From positions 3,207,662 to 3,267,661 of the forward strand of contig OZ037770.1 of assembly GCA_964035545.1 (NCBI GenBank): a DNA stretch of 60,000 nt. Direction: 5' to 3'. Below are positions 58,567-60,000 of this stretch, one piece after another (position 1 is the first letter of the stretch; each line of letters starts with the position of its first letter). Origin of the DNA: Bugula neritina (taxonomy: Eukaryota > Bryozoa > Gymnolaemata > Cheilostomatida > Bugulidae). A model generated the notes under the pieces. The model saw only the letters and a program-made list of their open reading frames with translations. It made no database searches and had not been told where the DNA came from. The translations under genes and the position numbers were made by a program.

Positions 58567-58732
58567 TCACTGCGTTTCCATTATCGCATTATGCGAATGG
58601 ATTTTTTCATTCGGCTAATGGAAACAGTTACATCGAATGAAACCGCAACTATAAGTTAATGCAAACCACAAACCACAAATAATCCGTACGGGGCATTCAT
58701 TCGCATTATGCGCAGTCATGGAAACGCAGTGA
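58567..58732. mobile_element. 166-bp MITE upstream of gene C
   Basis: Ends TCACTGCGTTTCCAT and its exact complement, with inner 'tcgcattatgcg' blocks also inverted. Flanked by TA-rich sequence (TAT on both sides), so a TA or TWA-type target is possible. It lies about 270 bases upstream of the gene C start codon, in the probable promoter region. Related text ('gcgtttctgtaagc...gtttggaaaag...catcgaatgaaacc') near 58,384-58,455 suggests a second, older copy. Confidence 0.7.
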
Positions 58733-58739
58733 TATATAG

Positions 58740-60000
58740 GTCAGTCCCATTGTCAGGTCAGACATTTGACAGCAAGTTGCTTTTTAATTTTTATGACATG
58801 CATGACAAGTGGTTTAAAACAGCACAAGCCAACCTGCCAACATATTGATGGTTACAAATTGTATCAACTTTTACAAGGTTGAATACAATCAGTAAGGAGT
58901 TGATTAAACTCAATGCTAAAGCATAATGGCTTTTAGCAAAAATAATTTTTTGTGACAATGCCTCAATGCCATGAACACAATAGCACAATGCCACAATTGA
59001 ATTCTAAATAGCTTTTTAATGTGAAAAATATTATCAGCACTGTTTCTATTGATACTACAGCTTCATAGAAGGAGATGGATTTATTAGGGGCAACAGCAAT
59101 GAAGCCTTATGTTAACTGCATTGTTTGTCTTCATATATGTTTTATAAGTATAGATACACTAGCTTCAAGGTTGGCTCACAGCCAAATGCTATCAATGGTT
59201 ACCTTAGCGCTCACTAGAACCCTCTCACTTATTAGTTTTGGTAGTTTTTTTTCAAATCAAGAGCTTCTAAACCTAATGCTATAATATTTATCAAACTTTC
59301 AAGTTTTCAGTATTCTTAATAAAATAATACTATCTAAATAATAAAATATCTTCAATGTATGAAATTTAGATTTTTACTGCTTTTTACATTTATGGTGATG
59401 TCTTGATATAAAGCCGTTTGAGCTATTTTTGAATGGTTCTTTAAAAGATAGCAATTGGTGATCATGCCTTTTCAAAATACCTCACTCCTTCACAAAATGA
59501 TAAAAAAACAAACAACTTTAAAGCCATCTACTCAGTTTAAACTGCGTACATCAAGTGTAATATTTTATGTGATATAACTGCTGAAAAACAACTCTAACAT
59601 TGAATATAATACATTTGGTATTGCCATGCAGTGAATTCAAAACTATATGTATAATGCAGACCAATCAGTGCTTCGACCGAAACCTCCTCTTGAAATTCTT
59701 ACTACCTAATGCAATGCCTACTTTTATTCATGGTTTTAAATAATTTTAGCGTTGAGTAGACAGAGTCACTTTTAGAAGAAGAAAACATCATTTGGGTGTC
59801 AAAGCTTAGTCTGTGAGCAGCTCAACATTGTTGTTTTGCAAAAAAGGCAGCTTGATATTTTAGAACTGTTCCTTTGGGGCATATTTCAATCATCGAATGC
59901 AGAGACAACTTCAATAAAGTTTATTTTTCCAACATCAACTTAATATGCAGTGATTTGGTAATAGCTATTATTGGAAAATCTTTCAATTTATTTAAGTTTT
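58740..60000. other. Right-hand flank with no supported gene
   Basis: AT-rich DNA. A 69-codon open frame at 59,075 starts with ATG but has no domain, splice partner or repeat support. No RNA gene seen. Confidence 0.5.

Noticed and set aside
59075-59284. 69-codon open frame with ATG
   Set aside because: No signal peptide plus splice pattern, no recognised domain and no second copy.

Overview
The window is AT-rich animal (metazoan) nuclear DNA. It has split genes with GT-AG introns, signal-peptide first exons, long (TA)n, (AG)n and (TG)n arrays, MITEs, tRNA-derived SINE-like sequences and a decayed Gypsy LTR retrotransposon. An invertebrate, perhaps a lophotrochozoan, is likely, but the species cannot be fixed from sequence alone. 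All gene models below were assembled by hand from splice signals, reading-frame phase and comparison between copies.

Layout. Positions 1-7,400 hold no gene I can support; the first ~230 bases resemble an LTR. From 7.4 to 33.7 kb on the plus strand lies a tandem array of one gene family, called units U1-U6 here. U1 (7,472-10,653), U2 (12,804-16,848) and U4 (23,061-28,242) are complete six-exon genes for secreted proteins of 379, 371 and 372 aa. U3 (17,266-20,709) is open but has lost exon 1 and its promoter. U5 (28,662-31,399) has lost exon 1 and carries two nonsense codons. U6 (33,208-33,736) is only a decayed last exon and 3' flank. U2+U3 and U4+U5 are about 10-11 kb duplicated blocks that differ by transposon insertions.

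From 34.6 to 58.3 kb on the minus strand lie two large 11-exon genes with matching intron phases. Gene D (34,598-46,432) encodes 841 aa and gene C (49,856-58,294) encodes 601 aa. Their C-terminal halves match the repulsive guidance molecule (RGM)/hemojuvelin C-terminal domain: a GDPH autocleavage motif, conserved Cys and a hydrophobic GPI-type tail. Their N-terminal halves (8 Cys, two related helical segments) match the whole extracellular part of the plus-strand U proteins, with the same intron phases 1-2-1-2-0. The U genes therefore look like RGM relatives that stop just before the GDPH domain and replace it with a short hydrophobic tail. This tail-to-tail cluster of full-length RGM-like proteins and truncated, membrane-tailed N-domain proteins is the most notable feature of the window. 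One plausible role is a receptor or decoy family, but that is inference.

Mobile DNA: a frameshifted Gypsy element sits in intron 1 of gene D. A solo LTR with a 5-bp target duplication sits in U4 intron 2, and a TTAA-flanked piggyBac-type MITE in U3 intron 2. Near-identical TIR elements occupy two different sites in intron 4 of U2 and U4. Other MITEs lie at 53.2 and 58.6 kb. A perfect 358-bp palindrome lies at 21.0-21.4 kb. An orphan caspase-like exon lies at 48.6-48.8 kb.
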